Shown here piece by piece: positions 16,118 to 25,200 of a stretch of DNA of 64,000 nucleotides. Each line of letters begins with the position of its first letter. Position 1 is the first letter of the stretch. The notes under the pieces were generated by a model, which worked only from the letters and a program-made list of their open reading frames with translations, was not told the origin of the DNA and ran no database searches. A program made the translations under genes and the position numbers. Source of the DNA: DAOUBF01 sp034432795 (lineage in GTDB: Bacteria > Chloroflexota > Anaerolineae > DSLN01); NCBI GenBank assembly GCA_034432795.1, contig DAOUBF010000052.1:62001-126000 (forward strand). Direction: 5' to 3'.

Positions 16118-17524
16118 GTGAGTACACTCTTTTCGGGGATTGAACTCAGCCTGCGGGCGCTGCTGGCGCAACAGTACGCCATTGACGTCACCAACCACAA
16201 CGTGGCCAATGCCAACACGCCCGGTTACAGCCGCCAGGGCGTGATCATGGTGCCCGCCATGCCCTGGCCGCCCATCAGTATGCACCCGCCGGGCGTTCGC
16301 GGGCAGTTCGGCACCGGCGTCCTCATCCTCGGCGTCCGCCGCTTCACCGACGCCTTCCTGCTGGGCCGCCTGCGCGCCGCCCAATCCCTGCTCAGCCAGA
16401 GCACGGTGGAGCGCGACGCGCTGCGCGAAATCCAGGGGGTGCTGAACGAGCCGGGCGAGAACGGCATTGCTGCGGCTTTGGACGCCTTTTGGGACGCCTG
16501 GCAGGGGCTGACCACCGACCCGGCCAGCCTGGCGCTACGCTCCACCGTGCGCGAAGCCGGGGAGCGGCTGGCCGCGCTGTTCAACACCCGCGCCGGCCAG
16601 TTGAACCAGCTCCGCCGTGACCTGGATGGGCAGATCAGCGCCAATGTGGAGCGCATCAACGCCCTCGCCAGCCAGGTCGCCGACCTCAACCGCCAGATCG
16701 TGGCCCAACTCGGCCTGGGCAATCAGCCGAACGACCTGATGGACCAGCGCGATCAGGTGATCAACGAGATCACCGAACTGACCGGCGCGTTCGTCGCCGT
16801 GCAAAGCGACGGCTCGGTGACGCTCTCCATCGGCGGGCACACATTGGTGGCGGGCTACACCGCCTTCACGCTCCGGGCTACAGCCGACCCAGGCAACAGC
16901 AACCTGGTCAGCGTCACCTGGACGGATAACGGATCGGCGGTGAGCTTCCGCGAGGGGAAAATGCGCGGCCTGTTGGAGAGCCGCGACACAACCATCCCGG
17001 CGCAACTGGCCGAACTGGACACCCTGGCGGCAGAGTTGATCGCCCGCGTCAACGCCCAGCACCGCCTGGGCTATGGCCTGAACAACGCCACCGGCCTGGA
17101 TTTCTTCTCCGGCACCTCCGCCGCCACCATCTCACTCTCCGCCGCCCTGTCCGATCTGAACAACATTGCGGCGGCCTCGGCGCCGGATTCACCCGGCGAT
17201 GGCTCCAACGCCCTGGCGCTGGCCCAGTTGCGCACAGCTCAGGTGATGAACGGCGGCACGGCCACGTTCAACGAGTTCTATGGCGCTTTTGTGGCCACCA
17301 TTGGCAATCTGGTAGATGACGCTAACGCCCAGGTCAACGATTACCAGCTTTTGACCGATTATCTCACCAGCCAGCAGCAAAGTGTCAGCGGTGTCTCGCT
17401 GGATGAAGAGGCCGCCAACCTGGTCAAATACCAGCGCGCTTACGAGGCCGCCGCTCGTGTGCTCACCGCGCTGGACGAGATGGCGGATACGATCATCAAC
17501 AGGATGGGGGTCGTCGGCAGGTAG
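16118..17524 (+). CDS. flgK: Hook-filament junction protein FlgK (HAP1)
   Basis: Joins hook and filament. The 468 residues begin with the axial-protein motif ALLAQQYAIDVTNHNVANAN followed by TPGYSRQGV, include LNALASQVADLNRQI-type coils near 170 and NDLMDQRDQVINEITELTG near 205, and end in SGVSLDEEAANLVKYQRAYE, the standard FlgK C-terminus. The start is GTG 16118 with GGGGAG 7 bp upstream. It is shorter than enteric FlgK (about 550) because the central domain is reduced. Confidence 0.95.
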   Translation: MSTLFSGIELSLRALLAQQYAIDVTNHNVANANTPGYSRQGVIMVPAMPWPPISMHPPGVRGQFGTGVLILGVRRFTDAFLLGRLRAAQSLLSQSTVERDALREIQGVLNEPGENGIAAALDAFWDAWQGLTTDPASLALRSTVREAGERLAALFNTRAGQLNQLRRDLDGQISANVERINALASQVADLNRQIVAQLGLGNQPNDLMDQRDQVINEITELTGAFVAVQSDGSVTLSIGGHTLVAGYTAFTLRATADPGNSNLVSVTWTDNGSAVSFREGKMRGLLESRDTTIPAQLAELDTLAAELIARVNAQHRLGYGLNNATGLDFFSGTSAATISLSAALSDLNNIAAASAPDSPGDGSNALALAQLRTAQVMNGGTATFNEFYGAFVATIGNLVDDANAQVNDYQLLTDYLTSQQQSVSGVSLDEEAANLVKYQRAYEAAARVLTALDEMADTIINRMGVVGR

Positions 17525-17579
17525 TGAAGCATGAAATGTGAAATGTCATAATCATGTTTGACGAGTTCCGGAGGTCAGG

Positions 17580-18464
17580 ATGCGTATTTCCATGCAGTGG
17601 ATGGTGGACCGAACCATCGCGAACATTGCGATGAATCTGGAAAAACTGGTGGCGCTCCAGGAGCAGGCGGCCAGCGGCAAACGATTGCTTCGGCCCGAAG
17701 ACGACCCCGCCGGTGTGCGGCGGGCGATCAGCCTGCGGGCGGGCCTGGCTGCCACGCAACGTTATCTGGACAACATCCAGGACAGCGATGATTGGATGAG
17801 CGCGACCGATGCCGCCCTGGGGCACATCGCCGACCTGATGACAAAGGCGCTCACCCTGGCCGAAAAGGGCGCCAGCGACACGGTCTCCGCCGATGAACGC
17901 CGGGCGCTGGCCGCCGAGGTGGATCAACTCCTTCAGGAGGCCATCTCCACCGGCAACACCCGCCTGACCGACCGCTACATCTTCGCCGGGTTCAAAACCA
18001 CGACCCAGCCGTTTACGCTCGTGCCGGGGACACCCGACCAGGTGATCTACAATGGCGACAGCGGCCAGATCCGCCGCGAGATTGAGCCGGGCGAGACGGT
18101 TACAGTCAACGTCACCGGCGATACCGCCTTCCCCGCTGTCTTTGAGCAGTTGATCGGCCTGCGCGATGACCTGCTGGCGAACGACCGCGCTGCGGTCCAG
18201 GCGCGTATCTCCCCACTGCAAGCCGCCCAGCAAGGGGTGCTGGACGTCCAAGCGACGGTGGGGGCACGCCAGGGCCACCTCAGCGGCGCATCTGAGCGGC
18301 TGGAGAACATGAAATTGATGCTCACCGACCTGCTCTCGCGGGTAGAGGACGCGGATATGGCCGAGACGATTGTGCGCCTGACCGAGCAGGAAACGGTGTA
18401 CCAGGCAGTGCTCCAGGCCAGCGCCAGCGCCATCCCGCCTTCGCTGTGGAGCTTTCTACAGTGA
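17580..18464 (+). CDS. flgL: Hook-filament junction protein FlgL (HAP3)
   Basis: Second junction protein, flagellin-like. Of 294 residues, the N-terminus has MVDRTIANIAMNLEKLVALQ, QAASGKRLLRPEDDPAGVRRA, and the C-terminal half SRVEDADMAETIVRLTEQET. GGAGGT lies just before ATG 17580. Direct neighbour of flgK in the sigma-28 operon. Confidence 0.93.
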   Translation: MRISMQWMVDRTIANIAMNLEKLVALQEQAASGKRLLRPEDDPAGVRRAISLRAGLAATQRYLDNIQDSDDWMSATDAALGHIADLMTKALTLAEKGASDTVSADERRALAAEVDQLLQEAISTGNTRLTDRYIFAGFKTTTQPFTLVPGTPDQVIYNGDSGQIRREIEPGETVTVNVTGDTAFPAVFEQLIGLRDDLLANDRAAVQARISPLQAAQQGVLDVQATVGARQGHLSGASERLENMKLMLTDLLSRVEDADMAETIVRLTEQETVYQAVLQASASAIPPSLWSFLQ

Positions 18465-18470
18465 TCAAGG

Positions 18471-18558
18471 GAGTGGAAATTAGAGATCATGGGAGGTTCA
18501 GTAGATCACCGAACGGTCACCCCCTCCCCCCTTGTGGGGGAGGGCTGGGGTGGGGGGT
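18471..18558 (+). repeat. Composite G-rich repeat, family A, copy in + orientation
   Basis: It reads AGTGGAAATTAGAGATC, then TTCAGTAGATCACCGAAC, GGTCACCCCCTCCCCCC, and GTGGGGGAGGGCTGGGG TGGGGGG. It is an inverted partner of 19744-19880; the two flank fliW, csrA and the SH3 lipoprotein gene. Confidence 0.85.
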
Positions 18559-18633
18559 AAATCTGTGATCTACCGGGATTGGGGATAGACCGGGTCGGTC
18601 CTGGGTCTTGGGTTCGCGGTCAAGAGGTTTGAC

Positions 18634-19107
18634 TTGGACATCTATTTCCCTGAAGGGCTGATCGGTTGTGAGGAGTGGCAGCGCTTTGTGCTGGAAGCCG
18701 ACCCTGCCACCGCGCCGGTGCTGGTCATGCGCTCCTTAGATGAACCGGCGGTCTCCTTCCTGGTCACCGACCCTTACCTGATTTGTCCGGATTATCGCTT
18801 TGAGCTGGGCGAGGCCGATGCCGCCGCGCTAGAGGCAGCCAGCCCCGATGATGTCGCCGTGCTCTGCATTCTGAACGTCAAACTCTCGCCCTCCTCCCTT
18901 CTCCCGCAGCGTGGTAGCGAAGCCGAGGGGGAGGGCGTCTTGATCACCGCCAACCTGCTGGGGCCGCTGGTCATTCACAAGGCCACCGGGCGCGCCCGTC
19001 AGGTCGTCCTGGCGAACTCCAGCTACTCCGCCCATCACGTCGTGGCCGGGGATCGGGGCGCTGACCTGGCGCCTGCACCCCTTTCCTCCGGGAGGGAAGG
19101 GGGATAA
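18634..19107 (+). CDS. fliW: Flagellar assembly factor FliW (with palindromic-repeat insert)
   Basis: FliW binds free flagellin or CsrA and so links flagellin level to flagellin translation. The 157 residues show the family start DIYFPEGLIGCEEWQRFVLE, a VSFLVTDPYL block, and ITANLLGPLVIHKATGRARQ with the end VLANSSYSAHH. Between the VLCILNVKL strand and ITANLLGP, about residues 85-100 (SPSSLLPQRGSEAEGEG) are encoded by a G-rich palindromic repeat at a site where other FliW proteins have a short loop. The last 20 residues are also repeat-derived. The start is TTG 18634 with AGAGGT 5 bp upstream. Confidence 0.9.
   Translation: MDIYFPEGLIGCEEWQRFVLEADPATAPVLVMRSLDEPAVSFLVTDPYLICPDYRFELGEADAAALEAASPDDVAVLCILNVKLSPSSLLPQRGSEAEGEGVLITANLLGPLVIHKATGRARQVVLANSSYSAHHVVAGDRGADLAPAPLSSGREGG
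18889..18935 (+). repeat. Palindromic repeat in frame inside fliW
   Basis: CCCTCCTCCCTTCTCCCGCA is followed by a GCGTGGTAGCGAAGCCGAGG stretch and GGGAG; read as SPSSLLPQRGSEAEGEG. It interrupts a conserved loop of FliW. Confidence 0.6.
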
Positions 19108-19116
19108 GGAGGCACC

Positions 19117-19374
19117 ATGCTCATCCTGGCGCGGCGCGAAGGCGAAGCCATCCGCATCGGCAGCGAGATCGTCGTCACCGTGCTGGAGGTGGACGGCGAG
19201 CGCGTCAAGCTGGGCGTGACTGCCCCGCGCCACATCAGCGTGCTGCGCCAGGAGTTGTGTGAGGCCATCACCCAGGAGAACCGGGCGGCGGCAGACCTGG
19301 CCGAGGCCGAGCGCGCTCAGGCCCTGGCGCTGGCGCAGCAGGCGCTGACCGCCGGAAGGGCGTCTGGTCCCTGA
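19117..19374 (+). CDS. csrA: Carbon storage regulator CsrA
   Basis: Small dimeric RNA-binding protein that represses translation by covering GGA motifs near ribosome sites. The start MLILARREGEAIRIGSEIVV is canonical, as is VKLGVTAPRHISVLRQELCE. The 85 residues include a longer Ala-rich C-terminal helix than enteric CsrA (61), as in Gram-positive members. GGAGG lies about 5 bp upstream of ATG 19117. Next to fliW, as in Bacillus; the probable target is the flagellin leader (27549-27589). Confidence 0.96.
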   Translation: MLILARREGEAIRIGSEIVVTVLEVDGERVKLGVTAPRHISVLRQELCEAITQENRAAADLAEAERAQALALAQQALTAGRASGP

Positions 19375-19402
19375 TCCTGGCAGTGAATCGGGAGTGGCAG
19401 AG

Positions 19403-19741
19403 ATGTCAGCCAGGCGCATGGTTCTTCAGGGGGGAGTGGTTATGGCCTTTGCGCTGGCCGTGATTGGCTGTATGCCTCCCCCGCCCCCGCCCGGCCCCCA
19501 ATTCGCTGTGGGCAGCCGCGTCATGATCGTCTCCCAGGCCAACGTCATTTTGCGCCGCGAGTGCGGCCAGCTCATGTCCGCCGCCGTCGGCCTGGCTGAG
19601 AACGGCGACGAGGCCATCATCCGCGACCGCCGTTACTGCGCCAGCGAATGGTGGTACCTGATTGAAGTGCCCGCTTTGCGTGACCACCCCGCGATGGAGG
19701 ACAGCGGCTGGGTGCAGGAGAGCACCCTGAAGAACCGCTAG
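19403..19741 (+). CDS. Small SH3-like lipoprotein
   Basis: A 112-residue predicted lipoprotein. The hydrophobic segment VVMAFALAVIGC is a lipobox with Cys near residue 23, followed by PPPPPPGP. The rest (VGSRVMIVSQANVILRRECG, then WWYLIEV, SGWVQESTL) has the pattern of a bacterial SH3 domain, often a wall-binding module. ATG 19403 is chosen (GGGAG 8 bp upstream). It lies behind csrA in the same direction. Its role is unknown; wall binding is inferred from the fold pattern. Confidence 0.7.
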   Translation: MSARRMVLQGGVVMAFALAVIGCMPPPPPPGPQFAVGSRVMIVSQANVILRRECGQLMSAAVGLAENGDEAIIRDRRYCASEWWYLIEVPALRDHPAMEDSGWVQESTLKNR

Positions 19742-19743
19742 CC

Positions 19744-19880
19744 GCCCCCCACCCCAGCCCTCCCCCACAGAGGGGGGAGGGGGAAAAGAGGGAGGCAATT
19801 TCCCTCCCCCTGGAGGGAGAGGGGCGGGGAGGGGGTGACCGTTCGGTGATCTACTGAATCTCTAATCTCCGTTCTCCACT
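19744..19880 (-). repeat. Composite G-rich repeat, family A, inverted copy
   Basis: On the minus strand it reads GATTCAGTAGATCACCGAAC, GGTCACCCCCTCCCCGCCCC, CCAGGGGGAGGG, CTCTGTGGGGGAGGGCTGGG and GTGGGGGGC. This matches 18471-18558 nearly base for base at both ends, with about 50 bp of extra sequence in the middle. Confidence 0.88.
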
Positions 19881-19947
19881 TTTTACGCCCACTTTACGCC
19901 CCTTTCACGCCCCATTTACAGACGAAACCGCCAGCCTCTGCTATACA
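19881..19947 (+). promoter_or_regulatory. Phased 11-bp repeat array plus promoter of the glycan island
   Basis: TTTTACGCCC, CTTTACGCCC, CTTTCACGCC and ATTTACAGAC have their AC at 19885, 19896, 19907 and 19918: exact 11-bp period. The -35-like CAGACG (19919-19924), 17-bp spacer and extended -10 TGCTATACA (hexamer 19942-19947) follow. This is the cleanest of the four arrays. Confidence 0.78.
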
Positions 19948-20004
19948 GTATGTCAGGCGTCATGACGTTTCACGTTTGACGCATCCCAATCAGGAGGCAC
20001 GTTC

Positions 20005-21189
20005 ATGCAAGAGACTATCCTGGTCACCGGCGGCGCCGGCTTCATCGGCTCCCACTTATGCGACGCCCTGCTCGCTCGCGGCGCCTCGGTCCGCGTCCTG
20101 GACAGCCTGGACCCGCAGGTGCACGGCCCCCTGGCCAGCAACGGGCGCCGCCCCACCCCACCGGCCTATCTCTCGCCGGAAGTGGAGTTCATCTATGGCG
20201 ATGTCCGCGACCGCGACGCCCTGCGCCGGGCACTGAAAGGGGTAGAGGTGGTCTTCCACCAGGCCGCCGCCGTCGGCGTGGGCCAATCTATGTATCAGGT
20301 CCACCGCTACGTGGATGTCAACACGCGCGGCACTGCCGTGTTGCTTGACCTGCTGATCACCGAGCGCAACCGCGTGCGCAAACTGATCGTGGCCTCGTCC
20401 ATGTCCATCTACGGCGAAGGCGCCTACACCTGCCCCAATTGCGGCCCGGTCTATCCCGAAGTCCGGCCAGAGGCGCAACTGGCCGCGGGCGATTGGGAGA
20501 TGCATTGTGAGCGCTGCGGTGCTGTGGCCGAGCCATGCCCCACAGCCGAGGACAAGCCGCTCAAGTCCACCTCGGTGTATGCCGTGAGCAAGAAGGATCA
20601 GGAGGAGTTGTGCCTGATCGTCGGGCGGGCCTACGGCATCCCCACGGTGGCCCTGCGCTACTTCAATGTCTATGGCCCGCGCCAGGCGCTCTCCAACCCC
20701 TACACCGGCGTGGCCGCTATCTTCTCCAGCCGCCTGTTGAACGGCAAGCCGCCGCTCATCTTTGAGGACGGGCAGCAGACCCGCGACTTCGTCCACGTCC
20801 GCGACATCGTCCAGGCCAACCTGCTTGCCCTGGACAGCGAGGCCGCCAACTACCAGGCGATCAACATCGGCACAGGCCGCCGCACCTCCGTCGCCGAGAT
20901 CGCGGCGCTGCTCACCAAGCGGCTGGGGCTGGACATTGCCCCGCGCATCGTCCACGAGTTCCGCAAGGGCGACATCCGCCACTGCTACGCCGACATCCGC
21001 AAAGCGCAACGCCTGCTCGGCTATACCCCCAGCGTCCCCTTTGAGCAGGGCGTGGACGATCTCATCGCCTGGGTGCGCCAGCAGACGGCCCAGGACCGCG
21101 TGGAGGGCGCGTATGTGGAACTGGCGACGCGGGGGCTGACCTTCTCGGCGGCCAGAGTTCCCTCTCCCGCAGCGCGGGAGAGGGGGTGA
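20005..21189 (+). CDS. NAD-dependent nucleotide-sugar epimerase/dehydratase with zinc-ribbon insert
   Basis: Extended SDR acting on NDP-sugars. The NAD motif TGGAGFIGSHL is at residues 7-17, the YAVSKKDQE (YxxxK) catalytic motif near 192, and ALRYFNVYGPRQALSNPYTG near 213. Between about residues 146 and 176 there is a CPNC...CERC pair, a likely zinc ribbon not found in GalE or RfbB. AGGAGG precedes ATG 20005. The last residues (VPSPAARERG) and the stop come from a G-rich repeat. First gene of the glycan island; the sugar product is unknown. Confidence 0.88.
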   Translation: MQETILVTGGAGFIGSHLCDALLARGASVRVLDSLDPQVHGPLASNGRRPTPPAYLSPEVEFIYGDVRDRDALRRALKGVEVVFHQAAAVGVGQSMYQVHRYVDVNTRGTAVLLDLLITERNRVRKLIVASSMSIYGEGAYTCPNCGPVYPEVRPEAQLAAGDWEMHCERCGAVAEPCPTAEDKPLKSTSVYAVSKKDQEELCLIVGRAYGIPTVALRYFNVYGPRQALSNPYTGVAAIFSSRLLNGKPPLIFEDGQQTRDFVHVRDIVQANLLALDSEAANYQAINIGTGRRTSVAEIAALLTKRLGLDIAPRIVHEFRKGDIRHCYADIRKAQRLLGYTPSVPFEQGVDDLIAWVRQQTAQDRVEGAYVELATRGLTFSAARVPSPAARERG

Positions 21190-21200
21190 GGGTGAGGGCG
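21163..21200 (+). repeat. G-rich palindrome over the epimerase stop
   Basis: CCCTCTCCCGCAGCGCGGGA is followed by GAGGGGGTGAGGGTGAGG. CCCTCTCCCGC pairs with GCGGGAGAGGG. It encodes the epimerase C-terminus and holds the junction with the next gene. Confidence 0.75.
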
Positions 21201-21203
21201 GAG

Positions 21204-22208
21204 ATGCGGGTCATCGGCTTTGACGGGCTGGAACCTACGCTCCTCTATCCCAACCTGGATCGCTTTCCCAACTTTCGGGCCGCGGTAGAGCGCGGCCTGT
21301 CGGGCCGCCTGGCAACGACCCAGCCGCCTATCACCCCGGTCGCCATCGCCACCTTCGCCACCGGCCTCTCCCCTCAAGAGCATGGCATCCTGAGCGCCTT
21401 CAAAACGCCTACCGGCGGCTTCGTCAACTATGACATGATCCGGGGGCGGACGTTCTGGGATGCCCTGAATCGCGCCGGGATCAGCGTTTCGGTGATTGCC
21501 GTGCCACTGACCTATCGGCCTTTCATTGAGAAGGGCTACATGATCAGCGGCTTCCTCACCCCACCCGGCGCCCTGACCTATTATTATCCCGGCTGGGTGC
21601 GGGCCTATGCCAGACCCTTCGGCGACTTCAGCCACGATCTCAAACATCACACCCGTGAAGAGCATGAGGCCCTGCTCAAGAGGGAATTTGACCCCGCCTA
21701 TTGGTGGGCGGCTGCCCGTGCCCAGGCGGAGGCCATGCTCCGCCTCCAGCAGGAGCATCCTACCGACGTGCAGGTCTGGTACTTCTCCTTCACCGATTTT
21801 ATCAGCCACCACTGCTGGCACGACCGCGACGTGATGTTGCAGACCTACGCCGTCGTGGATGAGATCCTGGGGCGCATCCAAGGCGATGTCAACCTGGTCT
21901 TCAGCGACCATGGCTTCGGCGACATTTTGGGGCCAGAGTGCGAACACTACCGCCAGGCCGAGGACGCTGTCTTCCTTTCTCAGTACCTCAGCGGCGGCCA
22001 TTCCGACTACGGTATCTTCCTGGCCTATGGCCAGGGCATCGCACACGGGACGCTAGAAGATGCCACTATCGGGCAGATCGGCGCGACCGTGTGCCACTGG
22101 CTGGGCGTCACCTTCCCCGGCGAGCCATTAGACATCGCCGAGTTGTACACACCCGCCGAACAGCGCGCGATTGAAGACCAACTGACCAGCCTGGGCTATA
22201 TCGCCTGA
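21204..22208 (+). CDS. Alkaline-phosphatase-superfamily protein (type I phosphodiesterase-like)
   Basis: A 334-residue protein of the nucleotide pyrophosphatase/phosphodiesterase group. Metal-site motifs of the superfamily are GFDGLEP at the N-terminus, TPVAIATFATGLSPQEHGI (Thr nucleophile region) near 40, SFTDFISHHCWH near 195 and FSDHGFGDI near 233, with a final AHG near 278. ATG 21204 (MRVIGFDGLEP) is preferred because it puts the first metal ligand in the usual place. Such proteins often act in glycan or phospholipid-linked surface polymer synthesis; the substrate here is inferred only from the neighbouring GTs. Confidence 0.82.
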   Translation: MRVIGFDGLEPTLLYPNLDRFPNFRAAVERGLSGRLATTQPPITPVAIATFATGLSPQEHGILSAFKTPTGGFVNYDMIRGRTFWDALNRAGISVSVIAVPLTYRPFIEKGYMISGFLTPPGALTYYYPGWVRAYARPFGDFSHDLKHHTREEHEALLKREFDPAYWWAAARAQAEAMLRLQQEHPTDVQVWYFSFTDFISHHCWHDRDVMLQTYAVVDEILGRIQGDVNLVFSDHGFGDILGPECEHYRQAEDAVFLSQYLSGGHSDYGIFLAYGQGIAHGTLEDATIGQIGATVCHWLGVTFPGEPLDIAELYTPAEQRAIEDQLTSLGYIA

Positions 22209-22244
22209 GTTGGACATGAGTGAGCGGAGGGCAGGCAACTGGAC

Positions 22245-25200
22245 ATGAACCGTGAAGACATCTACACACCGGGGCTACCCCCAGAACGGCCCCATGAGCC
22301 GATCCTGCACTTCTTGATCCAGAAAGCCGGGCCGAAGGTTTTGGAGGTGGGGGCCGGGAAGGGCGTTTACGCTGCGGCCCTGGCCGCGCAGGGTTTTCAG
22401 GTGACGGCGAGCGACGCCAACCCGGATGTCGTCGCTGCCTGCGCTGCCCGTGGCCTGCCCGCGCTCATCTGTGATGCCCGCCACCTGCCCTTCGCCGACG
22501 CCAGCTTTGACACGGTGACCCTGGTGGAGGTCATTGAGCACATCCCGGACCCGGATAGCCTGCTCGCTGAGGCCGCGCGGGTCGCCCGTATGAACGTGCT
22601 CATTACCGTGCCCAATTGTGAGCGGCTGGATGACCTGGCCGATCTCCACTTAACCTTCTATCACCTGCGCAGTTCCGATCACGTTAACTTCTTTACTCGT
22701 GCTGACCTGGAGACCCTGCTCAAGCGGCATTTCGCCCACGTTGCCGTCAGCGAAGAGGAGCCCGTGTACATCAACGGGCGGCCCTTTTATCACCGCCTGT
22801 ACGCCGTCGCCAGCGCCCACGCCGACGAAGCCTGGCTGGACCTGGTCACCTCCGGCCCCACCGTGACCGCCCGCTCGCGCCTGCGCATCCTGGCCTACAC
22901 GCACGATCGCGGCGCGGTGCCGCAGTTGCGGCTGATCGGCCCGCTGAGCCTGCTGGAACGCGCCGGGCTGGCCGAGGTAAACGTGATCGCCTTGAATGAA
23001 GTCAGCTACTTGGAGACCGGGCCGATTGACTGGGCCGATGTGATCATCTTCCAGCGTATCGCCGGCCCGCCCATCATGCTCCAGGTGCTGGAGCGTGCCC
23101 AACGCCGGGGGGCCTTGACGATCTACGAGATTGACGACAACCTGCTGGAGACGCCGCCGCTCAACCCCAATTACGCTCACTATCACGATTCGGCCACGCG
23201 CGGCGTGATGATCCCCCTCATGGCGCGGGTGGATGCCCTCACCGTGAGCACCACACCGCTCATGGAGCAGTTGCGCCAGTATAACGAGACCATCCGCGTC
23301 ATCCCCAATTTCGTGGACCTGGAACTGTTCCCGGAGCGTGTGGCGCCCAATCCACCCGGCTCACCCACCATTGTGGGCTTCGCCGGCACGAAGACCCATG
23401 CCGAGGACTTCAAGGTGGCGATTCCGGCGATCAGGCGCGTCCTGTGCGAGTTCCCCGGCCAGGTGATTTTCCGCTTCCTGGCCTTTGTCCCTCCAGAACT
23501 GGAGGGCCTGCCGGGTGTGGAGTTCTGGGAGGGCACGCCCGACCTGCGCGCCTTCGCCCAACTCATGCAGCGCAGCGGCTTTGACTTCGCCCTGGCGCCG
23601 CTCAAGGACAACGACTTCAACCGCGCCAAAAGCGATCTGAAGTTCCTGGAATATGGCGCGCTGGGCATCCCCGGCCTGTTCTCCAACGTCCACCCCTACG
23701 CCGATACCGTCATTCACGGTCACAATGGCTTCATCGTCTCGCCGGACACCTCTGAAGCCTGGTACGAGGCCATCGTGTACATGCTCACCCACCCGGATGA
23801 ACGGCGGCGCATGGCCGACAACGCCTTCGCCGAGGTGCGCCAGCGGCGCAGCCTGCAGGGCAACATGATGCGCTGGTATCACACCTATATGGCGCTATGG
23901 GAGCAGAAACAGAGAGCGCGGGCGGTGATTTCCACCGTTCACCCTGAAAGCTCCGGTGTAAATGGCGGGGTTCCTCCTGAAGCTGGCCCGACAATTGCCA
24001 TCCACGAACGCGAGCGCGAGATCAAGGTCAAAGAGTACATCCGCCTGGCGGATACCTGTCTGGCGGCAGGCGACCTGTCCGGGGCGTTGAAGCACGTGGA
24101 GCAGGCCCTGGCCGCCGCACCCGATGACCCCACCGTGCACCAGGCGATGGGCACGGTGTTGCTCCGCCTGGGCCGGCCAGACGACGCCCTCCAGCACTTC
24201 AGCGAAGCCGCCGCCGCCCGGCCCGATGACGCCGACACGCTCAACAACCTGGGCGTGGCCCGGCTCCTGGCCGGGGACCTCGCCGGGGCCGAGGCCGCCT
24301 TCCGCAAGCTCCTGGAGCGCAATCCGCATCACCTTCAGGCGCGCAAGAACCTGGCCCTGGCCTGCCTGCGCCAGGAGAAGTTCCTGGAAGGCGTGACCCT
24401 CATCCGCGATGTGTTGCGCGATGCCCCTCAGGATATTGAGGCGTTGCTGATGATGGGCGATTGCTACCGCGATGCCGGCGATGCGACCTCCGCCCGGCTG
24501 TTCTATCAGCGCGTCCTGGCGCTCCAGCCGGACAACGCCGAGGCCGCCGCGCAACTTGAGGCCCTGAAGGGGGACGGAGGACGCAGGACGGAGGATGGAG
24601 ACCATTCATCAATTGATCCCAACGCTGTCCCCGAATTGGTGCGGCAGCTCACGGGCCGTAGTGCTCCCCCCACCCCGACCGAACTGGAGGCCGCTGCAGC
24701 GAAGCTGCGCGACATCCTGAACGCGCCGGATACGACGGCGGCTGTTCAGGCCCGGCGCGGCGAGTTGGACGAGGTCTTCCTGGCGCTGGTGGAGATCAAC
24801 GCACGGCAGGCGGACGCCGATGGCAACCCCGACCTGGCGGCGGGCCTGCGCACGCTGGCCGCCTATGTCCGTTCCCTGGACGACGGACGAAGGACAGAGG
24901 ACGCAGGAGGATCGGCGGCAAATGGCCGTCGTCCGTCACCCGCCGTCCGCCGTCCATCAGATGGGCACAAACCCCGTCTGGCCTTCTACGGGCCGCAGGA
25001 CGTCTCCACGCCGATCCGCCTGGGCGTGCCTGCCGGGGCACTGCGCCAGCTTGGCTACAAGGTCCATCTGTTCCATGGCTTCGCTCAGACCCATCTGAAA
25101 GACCACGACCTGGCGGTCTTTTGTCGTCCCTTTGACCAGGCCCTGGCCCGCGCCGTCGCCGCCTATGTCCGCGCCGGGATACCGGTCATCGTGGATATTG

